A stretch of 64,000 bases of DNA from Azospirillum oryzae (GCF_008364795.1 NZ_VTTM01000010.1:1-64000); one strand, 5' to 3'. Positions 8,156 to 17,489 are shown, counted from the stretch's first letter. Numbers and translations are program-made. The notes: generated from the letters alone by a model not told the origin.

Positions 8156-9964
8156 ATGTGCGCACTGACCTCTGGTTTCTCCGATCAAGCCGTCGCGCTT
8201 ACCCATCGAGGCGCAGCGGCCCTGGCTGACGGGCAGGAAGCGCTTGCTGACTGCTGTTTCACGGCGGCAGCCATACTTGCGCCGCATCGGGCCAGCATCT
8301 GGCACAATCTTGGTGAGGCGCGACGCATCCAGGGCCGGGTGGAGGATGCGGAACAGGCTTACAAACACGCCTTGCGACTGCGTCCGGCCTATCCGAAGGC
8401 CTGGGCCGGATTGGCCTCGCTCCTGCATAAAACCCGGCGCATCAAGGCTGCGGCACGGGCGACGATGCGGGCATTGGCTCTCGATCCGGGCTTTGCCGAA
8501 GGCTGGTCGATTGCCGGTTCGATCCTGCATGAGCGACGGGCGATGGAACGCCTGCCGATGATCTTCCATCGGGCGGTCCGGCTGGCCCCGACCAGCCCGT
8601 CTGCGTGGCTCGCACTGGCCGGTGGCCTCGGTGAAGCGGTGGAATTGGCGCTTGCCTGCACACAGCGTTCGATTGTGTTGTCGCCCGACCGACCAGGCGG
8701 CTATGTGAATCATGCGGGACTCCTGATCCGGCATGGCAAGCTCGACGCAGCCCAGGCAATGCATGATCGGCTGCGTCAGCTGGCTCCGCTGGAGGGCCAT
8801 GCGGAAGCCGGCGACAGTCTGGTGGCGAGCTTGCGCGGCGACTTTGCGACGGCGGTATCGCTGGGCCGCCGATCTCTCGCTCTGCAACCGGCATCCCTTT
8901 CGGCCCTCATCAACCTGTCCCTGGCCGAACACGATAGCGGGCAGATGGAGCGGGCGCGCCGCGGCAACGAGCGCGCCCTTGTGCTCCATCCCGAAAGCGA
9001 TGTCGCACGCTTCAACCTGTCCATGGTGCTTCTGGCACAGGGTGACTTCGCCAACGGATGGCGTCTCTACGAATCGCGCTGGCGGATGGAAAATAGGGCC
9101 TATCCGGCCCATGCCCCGCGTTGGCGTGGCGGCGACCCGGCGGGACGCTCGTTCCTTCTGGTGGCAGAGCAGGGACAGGGCGATACGCTGCACTTCGTCC
9201 GCTATGCTCCGATGCTGGCCGCGCTCGGCGCTCACGTTCATCTGATGGTTCAGCCGTCACTGGTCCGGCTGCTGTCGACGCTCCCGGGCATCGCCTCCGT
9301 CCGGTCGCTCGCGGACCCGCCGCCGGCATGCGACGCCTGCATTCCGCTGCTCAGCCTGCCGCTGGCGTTCGGCACCACGCTGGCAACCATCCCGGCAGCG
9401 GTCCCCTATCTGCACACGTCCGAACAGGATCGCGCCACCTGGAAACGGAGGCTTGGCGGTGAGCGCCGCCGAAGGGTCGGCCTGGTCTGGGCTGGTTCGG
9501 CGCATGACGAGCAGTTCATTGCGCATATGGTCGACCGGCGGCGGAGCTTCCCGCTGGCCGCACTGGCTCCGCTGGCCGATGTTCCGGGCGTGACCTTCTA
9601 CAGTCTGCAGAAAGGGCCACCGGCGAATGAGGTGCGGCCGCCCGGTCTGGATCTTGTCGACTGGATGGAGATGGTTGGCGATTTCGCCGACACCGCGGCA
9701 TTCGTCGCGGAACTTGACCTCGTCATCAGCGTCGACACCTCGGTGTGCCATCTGGTCGGAGCACTGGGCCGGCCGATCTGGATGCTGTCGCGTTACGACT
9801 CCTGCTGGCGTTGGCTGTGCAACCGATCGGACAGCCCCTGGTATCCGACCATGCGCCTGTTCCGCCAGGACCGGCCGGGCGACTGGACACCCGTCATCGA
9901 TCGCGTCCGTATCGCCCTGGGACGTTGGGCGATGCGGGGGCCATACGCGACATATGAGGCGTAA
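8156..9964 (+). CDS. TPR-repeat protein with C-terminal glycosyltransferase (GT9/GT41-like) domain
   Basis: The protein has 602 residues from the ATG at 8156, preceded by GGAGAAAG. The open frame extends further upstream, but that part has no good start. Residues 1-300 are a run of tetratricopeptide repeats (for example HNLGEARRIQGRVEDAEQAY). The C-terminal part has the transferase signature of this family: ESRWR, LVAEQGQGDTLHFVRYAPML, VGLVWAGS, FYSLQKGP, and AELDLVISVDTSVCHLVGALG. Related proteins are placed near ADP-heptose and O-GlcNAc-type transferases. Because it is divergent from the Thr-rich giant repeat gene, I infer it may glycosylate that protein in the cytoplasm before export. The substrate is not shown by sequence. 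Confidence 0.82.
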   Translation: MCALTSGFSDQAVALTHRGAAALADGQEALADCCFTAAAILAPHRASIWHNLGEARRIQGRVEDAEQAYKHALRLRPAYPKAWAGLASLLHKTRRIKAAARATMRALALDPGFAEGWSIAGSILHERRAMERLPMIFHRAVRLAPTSPSAWLALAGGLGEAVELALACTQRSIVLSPDRPGGYVNHAGLLIRHGKLDAAQAMHDRLRQLAPLEGHAEAGDSLVASLRGDFATAVSLGRRSLALQPASLSALINLSLAEHDSGQMERARRGNERALVLHPESDVARFNLSMVLLAQGDFANGWRLYESRWRMENRAYPAHAPRWRGGDPAGRSFLLVAEQGQGDTLHFVRYAPMLAALGAHVHLMVQPSLVRLLSTLPGIASVRSLADPPPACDACIPLLSLPLAFGTTLATIPAAVPYLHTSEQDRATWKRRLGGERRRRVGLVWAGSAHDEQFIAHMVDRRRSFPLAALAPLADVPGVTFYSLQKGPPANEVRPPGLDLVDWMEMVGDFADTAAFVAELDLVISVDTSVCHLVGALGRPIWMLSRYDSCWRWLCNRSDSPWYPTMRLFRQDRPGDWTPVIDRVRIALGRWAMRGPYATYEA

Positions 9965-9977
9965 CGGCGCCAAGAAT

Positions 9978-10007
9978 GATCTTGCCCCACCGAACCGGGG
10001 CAAGATC
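9978..10007. terminator. Hairpin between convergent genes
   Basis: An 11-bp perfect stem (GATCTTGCCCC at 9978-9988 with its complement at 9997-10007) and an 8-base loop lie just after the TPR-glycosyltransferase stop and before the convergent cytochrome gene. There is no long T-run, so it may act weakly or in both directions. Confidence 0.6.
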
Positions 10008-10020
10008 ACTATTCGTCTCC

Positions 10021-10488
10021 TCACTTCTTCGACTGCTCGCTCATGGCGGCGTGGCGGCGGCGGATGTCTTCCGGCCAGGAGCTTTTGATGAAGGCGAGAA
10101 CCGCCCAGATGTCGGCGTCGCTCAACTTGCCGCCGAACGCAGGCATGTCGCTGCTGTAGCCGGGCGGTGCGAACGCCGCGATGCCCTGCTTGGTGATCCT
10201 GAAGAGATCCTCGTCCGGATGGTGCCACGTATGGCCGGTGGCATCGTGAGGCGGCGCGGGCAGACGGCCGTCGGCCTTGCGGCTCTGCCAGTTCGTCTGG
10301 CCCTCGAGCCGGGTCCCGTGGCACGACGCGCACTGCTCGGCGTACACCATTTTCCCTCGGGCGACCTGTGCGGCATCGGTCGGGTCGGCACTCACCTTCG
10401 GACCGGCGAACATGACCGCGCCGGCCAGCGCGACCACGGCGGCCAAGGCCAAGCCGATGCCGACCTTCAACGCCTTTTTCACGACCAT
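10021..10488 (-). CDS. Membrane-anchored class I cytochrome c
   Basis: The protein has 155 residues from the ATG at 10488. The frame stays open upstream, but the hydrophobic signal/anchor (KKALKVGIGLALAAVVALAGAV) begins here. One heme-binding CxxCH is present as CASCH. A distal Met ligand is plausible at SSDMPAFGGKLSD. The fold YAEQCASCHG...FGGKLSDADIWAVLAFIKSSWP is typical of small mono-heme periplasmic cytochromes c. It is the last gene of the leftward metal-efflux operon, about 155 bp after the small periplasmic protein gene. It may donate electrons to the divergent oxidase at 17950-20308, which is an inference. Confidence 0.88.
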   Translation of the reverse strand: MVVKKALKVGIGLALAAVVALAGAVMFAGPKVSADPTDAAQVARGKMVYAEQCASCHGTRLEGQTNWQSRKADGRLPAPPHDATGHTWHHPDEDLFRITKQGIAAFAPPGYSSDMPAFGGKLSDADIWAVLAFIKSSWPEDIRRRHAAMSEQSKK

Positions 10489-10642
10489 TTTCCCCGGCGC
10501 GTCATGACTGGCACGACTTCCAGGCGTCGAGCCGGGAGCAGCCAAGCCGCCGCCGGCGTTGCGGGTTTCTTCCTGGCGCTCATCGCGCGTCTCCTTGTTC
10601 GGGACGGCATGAGGATCACCGCCTCATGCCGCCCATACGGGT

Positions 10643-11035
10643 TCAGTGGCCGGCGTGGCCCAGTTCGAAACGGGCCTGGACCGGTTTCTGGCCGGGCATG
10701 GTCAGTGCGGTGACGACCTTCACGCTGTCGTGGATCTCGCCCAGGCTGGCCTTTCCCTTGAGCGCATTGGCGCCCGCAGGTTCCAGCGCGACCTTCTGGG
10801 TCTGCCTGTTGGCCAGGATGGTGGCCTCGGCCTTGGCGCCGGTCACGTCGACCGGCTTGTCCGCGCCGTCGGTCACGTAGAGGACGACGTCGTTGCCCTG
10901 CAGCACGAGTTCGGCGTGATACGGGCCGGCGTCGGTGCGGGGACCGCCATGGGTGCCGGTCTTGGCACCGTCGGCGAAGGCCGTCGCCGGGGCGGCGAAC
11001 AGGGTGGCGGCAACGAGGAGGGTCGAGACCTTCAC
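10643..11035 (-). CDS. Small exported protein of a metal-efflux operon
   Basis: The protein has 130 residues with a clear Sec signal peptide (MKVSTLLVAATLFAAPATAFA) and a mature domain beginning DGAKTGTHGG and ending in GHAGH. The body (YHAELVLQGNDVVLYVTDGADKPV) resembles a small beta-rich domain often encoded beside CzcA/CusA pumps. It may be related to the N-terminal domain of the adaptor at 14210-15946, which has a similar pattern (FELVAVVQGKSLVVYLDRF). It lies 41 bp downstream of the pump gene, so it is probably co-transcribed. Its role could be periplasmic metal binding. That is not proven. Confidence 0.75.
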   Translation of the reverse strand: MKVSTLLVAATLFAAPATAFADGAKTGTHGGPRTDAGPYHAELVLQGNDVVLYVTDGADKPVDVTGAKAEATILANRQTQKVALEPAGANALKGKASLGEIHDSVKVVTALTMPGQKPVQARFELGHAGH

Positions 11036-11076
11036 GATAGGCTTTCCTTCTGAATTGGACAGGGTGAACGGTTGGA

Positions 11077-14000
11077 TCAGTAGGCTTCGGCCGGACGCAG
11101 CGAACCGGCTTGGGCGTCGACCAGATGCCTGAGCGGCTTCCCGCCGAGCCTGAGGAAGAGGACGGGGGTCAGGAGCGTGTCGAGCAGGGTGGCGCTGACC
11201 AGACCGCCGAAGATGGTGACGGCGACCGGGTGCAGGATCTCCTTGCCCGGCGCGTCGGCGCCGATCATCAGCGGCACCAGGGCGACGCCGGCCGACAAGG
11301 CGGTCATCAGCACCGGGGTCAGCCGCTCCTGGCTGCCGCGGATCACCATGGCCCGGCCGAAGCTCTCGCCCTCATGCAGGACGAGGTTGATGTAATGGCT
11401 GACCTTCAGGATGCCGTTGCGCGCGCTGATGCCGGTCAGGGTGATGAAGCCGATCATCGAGGCGACCGACAGCGGCTGTCCGGCGATCCATAGGGCGGCC
11501 ACGCTGCCGATCAGGGCCAGCGGCACGTTGCCCATGATGATCAGCGTCAGCACCGCCGAGCGGTAGCGGCTGTAGAGCACCAGGAAGATCATCGCCAGCG
11601 ACACCATCGACAGCGCCGCGATGGTCTTGGACGCCTCCTCCTGCGCCTGGAAGGTGCCCTCCAGGCTGGTGAAGTAGCCGGGCGGCAACGACGAGCGGCC
11701 GACCACGTCGCGGATGCCCGCCACGATCCGCGCCATGTCCGTCTTGCCGTCGCTGTTGCCGAGGATGACGATGCGGCGCTTGCCGTTCTCCCGCAGGATC
11801 TGGTTCGGCCCGTCGGTCTCCTCGACACTGGCGAACAGGCTGAGCGGCACCCGCCCCGCCGGGGTCTCGACCAGCAGGTTGGCCAGGCCGCTGGTGGTGC
11901 GATCCTCGTCGGACAGGCGCAGCACGACGTCGAAGCGCCGGGTGCCGTCGACGATCTCCGACACCACCCGCCCGTTGGACAGGCTCTCCAGCGCGTCCGT
12001 CGCCATCGCCGGGGTGACGCCGTAGAGCGAAGCCCGCTCGTAGTCGATCACGACCTGCACCTGCGGGATGCGGACCTGCTTCTCGATCTGCAGGTCGACC
12101 AGCCCGGGGATCGCCGTCAGCATCTGCTGCAACTGTCCGGCAAGGCTGCGCAGGGTGTCCAGATCCTCGCCATAGATCTTCAGGGCGATCTGGGCGCGGA
12201 CGCCCGACAGCATGTGATCGAGCCGGTGCGAGATCGGCTGGCCGATGTTCACCGACACCGGCAGGGCAGCCAGCCGCGCCCGCACGTCGGCCAGAACCTC
12301 GGCGCGGCTGCGGGCGGAGGGCTTCAGGTCGACGTCGATCTCGCTGGAATGCACGCCTTCCGCGTGTTCGTCCAGTTCGGCACGGCCGGTGCGGCGGCCG
12401 ACCGACGTCACCTCCGGCACCTGCATGATGAGCCTCTCGGCGACGAGACCGACGCGGTTGGACAGGGCCAGGGAGATGCCGGGGTTGAGGGCCATGGAGA
12501 TCGTCAGCGTGCCCTCGTTGAAGGGCGGCAGGAAGGCGCGCGGCAGGCTCGGCACCGTGGCCGCGGCGATCACCACGGCGGAGCCTACGACGGCGAAGAG
12601 GGTGCCGGGGTTGGCGAAGGCCCAACCGAGCAGCCGTGCATTTCCGGCCTTCAACCGCCGCACCAGCCAGCTGTCATGCTCGTCGAGCCGCTTCAGCTTG
12701 GGCAGCAGGTAGTAGGACAGCACCGGCGTGACGGTGATGGCGGTGAGCAGGCTGGCAAGGATGGAGACGATGTAGGCCACGCCCAGCGGCGCGAACAGCC
12801 GCCCCTCGATGCCGGACAGGGCGAACAGCGGCACGAACACCAGGATGATGATGATCGTGGCGTAGACGATGCCGGACCGCACCTCCTGCGAGGCCGCCGC
12901 CACCACCTCCAGAACCGGACGGGGGTTTTCCGCCCGGCGGTTCTCGCCGAGGCGGCGGTAGATGTTCTCCACGTCCACCACGGCGTCGTCGACCAGTTCG
13001 CCGATGGCGATGGCGAGGCCGCCCAGCGTCATGGTGTTGATCGACATGCCGAACGCCTTGAACACCAGAACGGTGATCAGGACCGAGATCGGAATGGCGG
13101 TCAGCGAGATCAGCGTCGTGCGGACGTTGAGCAGGAACAGGAACAGGATGACGGCGACGACCACCACCGCCTCCTGCAGCACCGTCATGACGTTGTGGAT
13201 CGAGGTGTCGATGAAGTTGGCCTGCTTGAACAGGATCTCGTTCGCCTTCACCCCCTTCGGCAGAAACTGCGCCAGATCGGCCAGGGCCTTCTCGACCTCG
13301 GCCGTCAGCCTCGTCGTATCGCTGCCCGGCTGTTTCTGCACGGACAGGATGACGGCGGGTCTCCCGTCGACGCCGGCGTCACCGCGCTTCACGCGGGCGG
13401 CGAAATCCACATCGGCGACCTGGCGCAGATGGATGGGCTGTCCGGCCTTGTAGGCGACCACCAGGGTGCGCAGATCCTCCAGCCGGGTCGTCCGGCCGAT
13501 GTTGCGGATCAGGTACTCCTCGCTGTGCTGGTCGATGAACCCGCCGCCGGTGTTCGCCGAGAACTGCCGGAGCGCGTTCACAAGCTGGTCGGTGGTGATC
13601 TCCAGGTCGTGCAGGCGCGCCGGATCGGGGGCGACGCGGTACTGGCGGATCTCCCCGCCGATGGGAATGACCTGGCTGACGCCGGGGATGGCGAGCAGGC
13701 GGGGACGGACCACCCAGTCCGCGAGTTCGCGGACATCCATCGGCCCGACGCCGCTTCCCGGCTCGGCGGACATGGCGATCAGCATGATCTCGCCCATGAT
13801 GGAGGAGATCGGCCCCATCTGCGGCCGGACATTCGGCGGCAGCTGACCCTGGACGATGGCAAGACGCTCGGCGACCTGCTGGCGGTTGCGGTAGATGTCG
13901 GTGCCCCAGTCGAACTCGACGAAGACGATGGACAGGCCGACACCGGAGACCGATCGCACGCGGGTGATGCCCGGCATGCCGTTCATCGACGTCTCCAGCG

Positions 14001-14202
14001 GGAAGGTGACCAGCTGCTCGACCTCCTCGGGTGCCAAGCCCTCGGCCTCGGTCATCAGCGTGACGGTGGGCTTGTTCAGATCGGGGAAGACGTCGACCGG
14101 CAGTCCCTTGAGGACGAAGGAGCCGTAGACGACCAGCAGCACGGCGGCGGCCAGCACGAAGAGGCGGTTGCGCAGGCTGGTGTTGACGAGGACGTTGAAC
14201 AT
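11077..14202 (-). CDS. Heavy-metal efflux RND transporter, CzcA/CusA family
   Basis: The protein has 1041 residues, the usual length for this family. It begins MFNVLVNTSLRNRLFVLAAA, followed by the conserved VDVFPDLNKPTV and EEVEQLVTFPLE segments. A TM4 segment with GGLAIAIGELVDDAVVDVEN is clear, as are two sets of membrane helices flanking large periplasmic domains. It drives proton-coupled export of metal cations across the envelope with an adaptor and an outer-membrane channel. The DD pair in TM4 is usual for metal pumps. The ATG lies 7 bp after the adaptor gene stop. No outer-membrane factor gene is present in the window, so the channel must be encoded elsewhere. The exact metal cannot be assigned, but the His/Met-rich neighbours favour copper. 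Confidence 0.95.
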   Translation of the reverse strand: MFNVLVNTSLRNRLFVLAAAVLLVVYGSFVLKGLPVDVFPDLNKPTVTLMTEAEGLAPEEVEQLVTFPLETSMNGMPGITRVRSVSGVGLSIVFVEFDWGTDIYRNRQQVAERLAIVQGQLPPNVRPQMGPISSIMGEIMLIAMSAEPGSGVGPMDVRELADWVVRPRLLAIPGVSQVIPIGGEIRQYRVAPDPARLHDLEITTDQLVNALRQFSANTGGGFIDQHSEEYLIRNIGRTTRLEDLRTLVVAYKAGQPIHLRQVADVDFAARVKRGDAGVDGRPAVILSVQKQPGSDTTRLTAEVEKALADLAQFLPKGVKANEILFKQANFIDTSIHNVMTVLQEAVVVVAVILFLFLLNVRTTLISLTAIPISVLITVLVFKAFGMSINTMTLGGLAIAIGELVDDAVVDVENIYRRLGENRRAENPRPVLEVVAAASQEVRSGIVYATIIIILVFVPLFALSGIEGRLFAPLGVAYIVSILASLLTAITVTPVLSYYLLPKLKRLDEHDSWLVRRLKAGNARLLGWAFANPGTLFAVVGSAVVIAAATVPSLPRAFLPPFNEGTLTISMALNPGISLALSNRVGLVAERLIMQVPEVTSVGRRTGRAELDEHAEGVHSSEIDVDLKPSARSRAEVLADVRARLAALPVSVNIGQPISHRLDHMLSGVRAQIALKIYGEDLDTLRSLAGQLQQMLTAIPGLVDLQIEKQVRIPQVQVVIDYERASLYGVTPAMATDALESLSNGRVVSEIVDGTRRFDVVLRLSDEDRTTSGLANLLVETPAGRVPLSLFASVEETDGPNQILRENGKRRIVILGNSDGKTDMARIVAGIRDVVGRSSLPPGYFTSLEGTFQAQEEASKTIAALSMVSLAMIFLVLYSRYRSAVLTLIIMGNVPLALIGSVAALWIAGQPLSVASMIGFITLTGISARNGILKVSHYINLVLHEGESFGRAMVIRGSQERLTPVLMTALSAGVALVPLMIGADAPGKEILHPVAVTIFGGLVSATLLDTLLTPVLFLRLGGKPLRHLVDAQAGSLRPAEAY

Positions 14203-14209
14203 GGACGCC

Positions 14210-15946
14210 TCACCGGACCTGGTTCAGCAGGCCGGCGCCGTCGGTGACGATGCGCGCCTCCGGCTCGATGCCCGCCAGGACCAACACCGTGCCGCCATCA
14301 ACCGGCTGCGTGCGCACGGGCCGGGCGACGAAGCGTTGAGGCGACTCGTGCTGCCAGACGATCGGCTGACCGCCGGCGCTGCGCACCACGCTGTGGCGCG
14401 GCAGGACGATGCCCGACGCGGTGCCCTGCACCTGGGCGACGAGCCGGACCGGCTGGCCGACACCGAGTCCCGACGGCGGATTGCCGATGCGGAAGAGCAG
14501 CGGGATCGCCTGCTGGCGCAGCGCCAGGCTGGAGCCGAGCAGTTCCAGGGACAGGCTGGTGCCGTCGGCGGTCGTCGCCGTGGCCGCCTTGATGGCGTTC
14601 GCCACCCGGGGATCGAAGGCCACCGCTTCGACCATCAGCCGCGAGGGGTCGACGATCTCGAACAGGACCTGATCGCGGGCTTCGATGACCTGACCGGCCT
14701 TGACGTTGTTGGCGGTGACGACCCCGGCGATGGGCGCGCGCAGTGCCTCCCTGGTGGTCAGGGTCGGCGACAGGGCGGCGCGGCGCTTGCGCAGGCCGTT
14801 GAGGTTGGCCTCCGCCTCCTCGATGTCGCGCTGCGGCACGCTGCCTTCCAGCTTGCGGAGACGCTGGACGCGGGACTCGGCGATGACGAGTTCCTGCTCG
14901 ACCATGGCGATCTGCTGCTGGATGCCGCTGCGGTCCACGACGTTCACGGCGGGCGTGATGGTGGCCAGGATTTGCCCTGCCTCGACCCGCTGGCCGACAT
15001 AGGGCAGCCCCTGCTCGCCCGGCTCGATGCGGCCGCTCTGGGTCGCCTGGACATGGCCGCCGCCGTTCGGATCGGCCACGACCTGACCGATCAGCTGAAC
15101 CGTCTGCGCCGCCTGCTGCGTCTTCGCGACCATGGTGCGGACCGACAACAGGCGCTGCGACGTCTTGGGCACATACAGGCTGCCGTCCGGCAACCTGCGC
15201 GGGCTCTCCGCCGCGCCGGTCACCGCCATCGGCATGGCCGCCGCTCCCGGAGTCCGGTCCTTCGCCTCGTCGCCGTGACTGTGGTCCTCGCCGCCATGGG
15301 CGAAGGCGGCGCCGCCGGCCAGCAATAGGCCGAGGCCGATCAGAGCCGCCCCGGCAACCGTGCGCGCCCGGCCCCGCCGGGTCAGCGCCACAGTGGTCAG
15401 CACGCCGAGCAGGAAGACCATGACGGCCCCCAGCATCAGGCCGGGGTCATGCCGCACCTGACCGAGGATGGCGGACACGCCGCTCCCATCCTCCGGCTCG
15501 GCGGGCTGGGCGGTCGCCGGGATCTCCAGCGTGCCGATGAGCAGGTCGGCGGCATCGGCCGCCGTCACCGATACGGTCAGCTCGTGCGGCCCCGGCTTCG
15601 ACACCCACGCGGCGTCGAGGCGATAGACGCCCTCCTCCCCGGAAACGGGGGAGGCGGTCACGGCTTCCCCGCCGGCGCTGACCTCGACGGTCGCGCCGGT
15701 CACCGGTTCGTTGGTGGCGAAACGGTCCAGGTAGACGACCAGGCTTTTCCCCTGGACGACCGCCACCAGTTCGAAGTCCGGCGAGGCCGTCTCCATGGTC
15801 GGCATCGCGGTGGCGACCACCGGCTTGGGAGCGTCGCCGTGCCCGTGCCCTTCATGGGCCAGCGCCGGAAGGGCGACCGGCGCGGCAAGGCTCGCGGCGA
15901 TCGCGGCCGCGGCGAGAAGGCGTCGGTGGATTGGTCCTCTCCTCAC
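14210..15946 (-). CDS. RND efflux periplasmic adaptor with extra N-terminal domain
   Basis: The protein has 578 residues from a GTG at 15946, whose first bases overlap the TGA of the preceding gene (GTGA). There is no ATG near the signal peptide. Residues 5-30 are a signal peptide ending at ALPALAHEGHGHG. Then comes a beta-rich domain of about 120 residues, one or two membrane segments (LMLGAVMVFLLGVLTTVALT and AALIGLGLLLAGGAAFA), a His-rich GGEDHSHGDEA stretch, and a standard HlyD/CusB-like membrane fusion part with VGQRVEAGQIL, a coiled-coil hairpin and RAPIAGVVTANNVKAGQVI. Ordinary adaptors are near 400 residues, so the first 180 or so residues look like a fused module. It works with the pump encoded 7 bp downstream. 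Confidence 0.9.
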   Translation of the reverse strand: MRRGPIHRRLLAAAAIAASLAAPVALPALAHEGHGHGDAPKPVVATAMPTMETASPDFELVAVVQGKSLVVYLDRFATNEPVTGATVEVSAGGEAVTASPVSGEEGVYRLDAAWVSKPGPHELTVSVTAADAADLLIGTLEIPATAQPAEPEDGSGVSAILGQVRHDPGLMLGAVMVFLLGVLTTVALTRRGRARTVAGAALIGLGLLLAGGAAFAHGGEDHSHGDEAKDRTPGAAAMPMAVTGAAESPRRLPDGSLYVPKTSQRLLSVRTMVAKTQQAAQTVQLIGQVVADPNGGGHVQATQSGRIEPGEQGLPYVGQRVEAGQILATITPAVNVVDRSGIQQQIAMVEQELVIAESRVQRLRKLEGSVPQRDIEEAEANLNGLRKRRAALSPTLTTREALRAPIAGVVTANNVKAGQVIEARDQVLFEIVDPSRLMVEAVAFDPRVANAIKAATATTADGTSLSLELLGSSLALRQQAIPLLFRIGNPPSGLGVGQPVRLVAQVQGTASGIVLPRHSVVRSAGGQPIVWQHESPQRFVARPVRTQPVDGGTVLVLAGIEPEARIVTDGAGLLNQVR

Positions 15947-16665
15947 ATCATCCCCATCGGGCTGGCGAACAGCAGGTCGGCGGTCTTCTTCTGTTCGTCG
16001 GTCAACACGGCGTAGAGCGGCTTGGCGGCAGCCTCCAGGGCCTTCATGGCGTCGAGCCGGGTGGACAGGACCTTCTGCTGGGCGGCCAGCCGGTCCGGCC
16101 ATGCGGACGGCATTCCCCCCTTGGTCATCTGCTCGTGCATGGCCTGATGGGCCTTGGCGTTCGACCGCAGGGTGTCGGCAAAGGCGTTCCACTGCGGCGC
16201 CTGGGCATCGGTGATCTTCAGCTCCGCCTTCAGGAAGGCGATGCGGCCCTCGACGTGCTCGAACGGCAGGCCCATGGCGCCCATAGCGCCCATGCCGCCC
16301 TGCTGGCCCATCATCATCTGGCGCATCATGGGCATCATCTGGCCCATCATGCCGGATTGGCCGCTCTGCTGGCCCATCATGCCGCCCATCATCGGGCGCA
16401 TCTGGTCCATGTTCATCATCATGCCGCCGCCCATGCCTTGCCCCATCATGGGCGCAGTGCCGGGCATCACGGGCTGGACGCCCTGGGACGGCTGGGCGGG
16501 CGTCGGGGCCGGAGCGGGCTGGACCTGGGTGGTCGTGGCGCCGCCGGGGTGGTGGGCTTGGTGATCCTGGGCTTGGTCCGGAGTAGCGGCGGTCTGGGCC
16601 TGGGCAGCCGACATCATGGTGAAGAGCGCGAAGACCGGGAGAATTCTGCGGGTGAGAGACGACAT
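15943..16665 (-). CDS. Spy/CpxP-like periplasmic protein with Met-rich region
   Basis: The protein has 240 residues from the ATG at 16665, preceded by GGAGG. The open frame continues upstream without a better start. A signal peptide ends near AAQAQ. It is followed by a Pro/Gln-rich linker and then a segment of about 65 residues packed with Met and Gly (MMGQGMGGGMMMNMDQM). The C-terminal helical part contains FLKAELKITDAQAPQWNAF and YAVLTDEQKKTADLL, the LTxxQ-type motif of Spy/CpxP proteins. Met clusters commonly bind Cu(I) in periplasmic copper proteins. The stop overlaps the adaptor GTG by 4 bp, so translation is probably coupled. Confidence 0.85.
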   Translation of the reverse strand: MSSLTRRILPVFALFTMMSAAQAQTAATPDQAQDHQAHHPGGATTTQVQPAPAPTPAQPSQGVQPVMPGTAPMMGQGMGGGMMMNMDQMRPMMGGMMGQQSGQSGMMGQMMPMMRQMMMGQQGGMGAMGAMGLPFEHVEGRIAFLKAELKITDAQAPQWNAFADTLRSNAKAHQAMHEQMTKGGMPSAWPDRLAAQQKVLSTRLDAMKALEAAAKPLYAVLTDEQKKTADLLFASPMGMM

Positions 16666-16822
16666 GGCGTCCTCCATCTGATCATCTGGTTCGAGCCATC
16701 CCGGACGGACTCCACGCGGGAGCGCCGGGAACAGAAAGGCCGAGCGCACGAGGACTGGAACCGGCAGCCGTTGCCGAGCCGAAGCTCAAGCCGGATGCGG
16801 ACAGACTCGTGGCGTCAGAGGA

Positions 16823-17212
16823 TCAGAGAGGGGGACGCAGTGCGGGGTCGCTGTCGATGCCTTCGGGCGTCGCCAGGGCAGGCAGGTAGGCCGCCCGGTC
16901 GAGGGGCGGAACGAAGGCCGCGACGGCATCGGTGGGAAGGCCGCCATGCATGGTCGCGCACTGGGCGACGCTGCAGCAGGCATCGTCGCCGAGCACACCA
17001 AGATCCCCGCAGGAATCCTGCCTGTGCTCATGGTCCGCCACGGCAGCGACGGCACCGTCCTGCGTGGCGGCCAGGGCATGCTCATGAGGCGCCGGGGAAT
17101 GCCGATGAGGCAGCAGACTGGCGTGGCTCGGCACGGCATAGACGAGCAGCGTGGCCAGCATCAGCAGGCTCACCACCACCCTCCTCACCGTCGACCAAAC
17201 CCCACGCCACAT
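16823..17212 (-). CDS. Small secreted His/Cys-containing protein, unknown
   Basis: The protein has 129 residues from the ATG at 17212. The first 30 or so residues (WRGVWSTVRRVVVSLLMLATLL) form a signal peptide ending near VPSHA. The mature part begins with LLPHRHSPAPHEH and carries a Cys cluster (DSCGDLGVLGDDACCSVAQC) and further His. I do not recognise the family. The composition and its place at the head of the leftward metal-efflux operon suggest metal binding. About 280 bp separate it from the next, divergent gene. Confidence 0.6.
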   Translation of the reverse strand: MWRGVWSTVRRVVVSLLMLATLLVYAVPSHASLLPHRHSPAPHEHALAATQDGAVAAVADHEHRQDSCGDLGVLGDDACCSVAQCATMHGGLPTDAVAAFVPPLDRAAYLPALATPEGIDSDPALRPPL

Positions 17213-17489
17213 GGCGATTGCCTTCCTTGTCCGAGACCGGGCGGCACCTGCGTGCCCACCGGCCCCTCCCGCAACCGTAAGACCATTCCCCGGTCCCTGC
17301 AACTGCACGATCATCTCGACATGGGCGTCTCGACAGCCGGCAGCATCAGGCGAGCATCGACCCTCCAGCGGTGGGAAGGTCAATACGGAAAATGTCCGAC
17401 GGCGATTCCGGTTGACGGACATCAATGGCCGCGCCCATCGGGGGGACTATGGTTGTGCCGGCCCGGACAGACCCGGGTCGTTCAAAGCA

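Noticed and set aside
10300..10345. TGGCAC-type sequence resembling a sigma-54 promoter
   Set aside because: It lies inside the cytochrome c heme-motif codons and lacks the matching -12 element.
12214..14247. 677-codon plus-strand frame
   Set aside because: It is antisense to the CzcA/CusA pump gene. The translated product is a His/Asp/Gly-rich string without a recognisable domain.
15947..16192. N-terminal extension of the RND adaptor
   Set aside because: It lies over the coding sequence of the Spy/CpxP-like gene in another frame and precedes the signal peptide. The GTG at 15946 is a better start.
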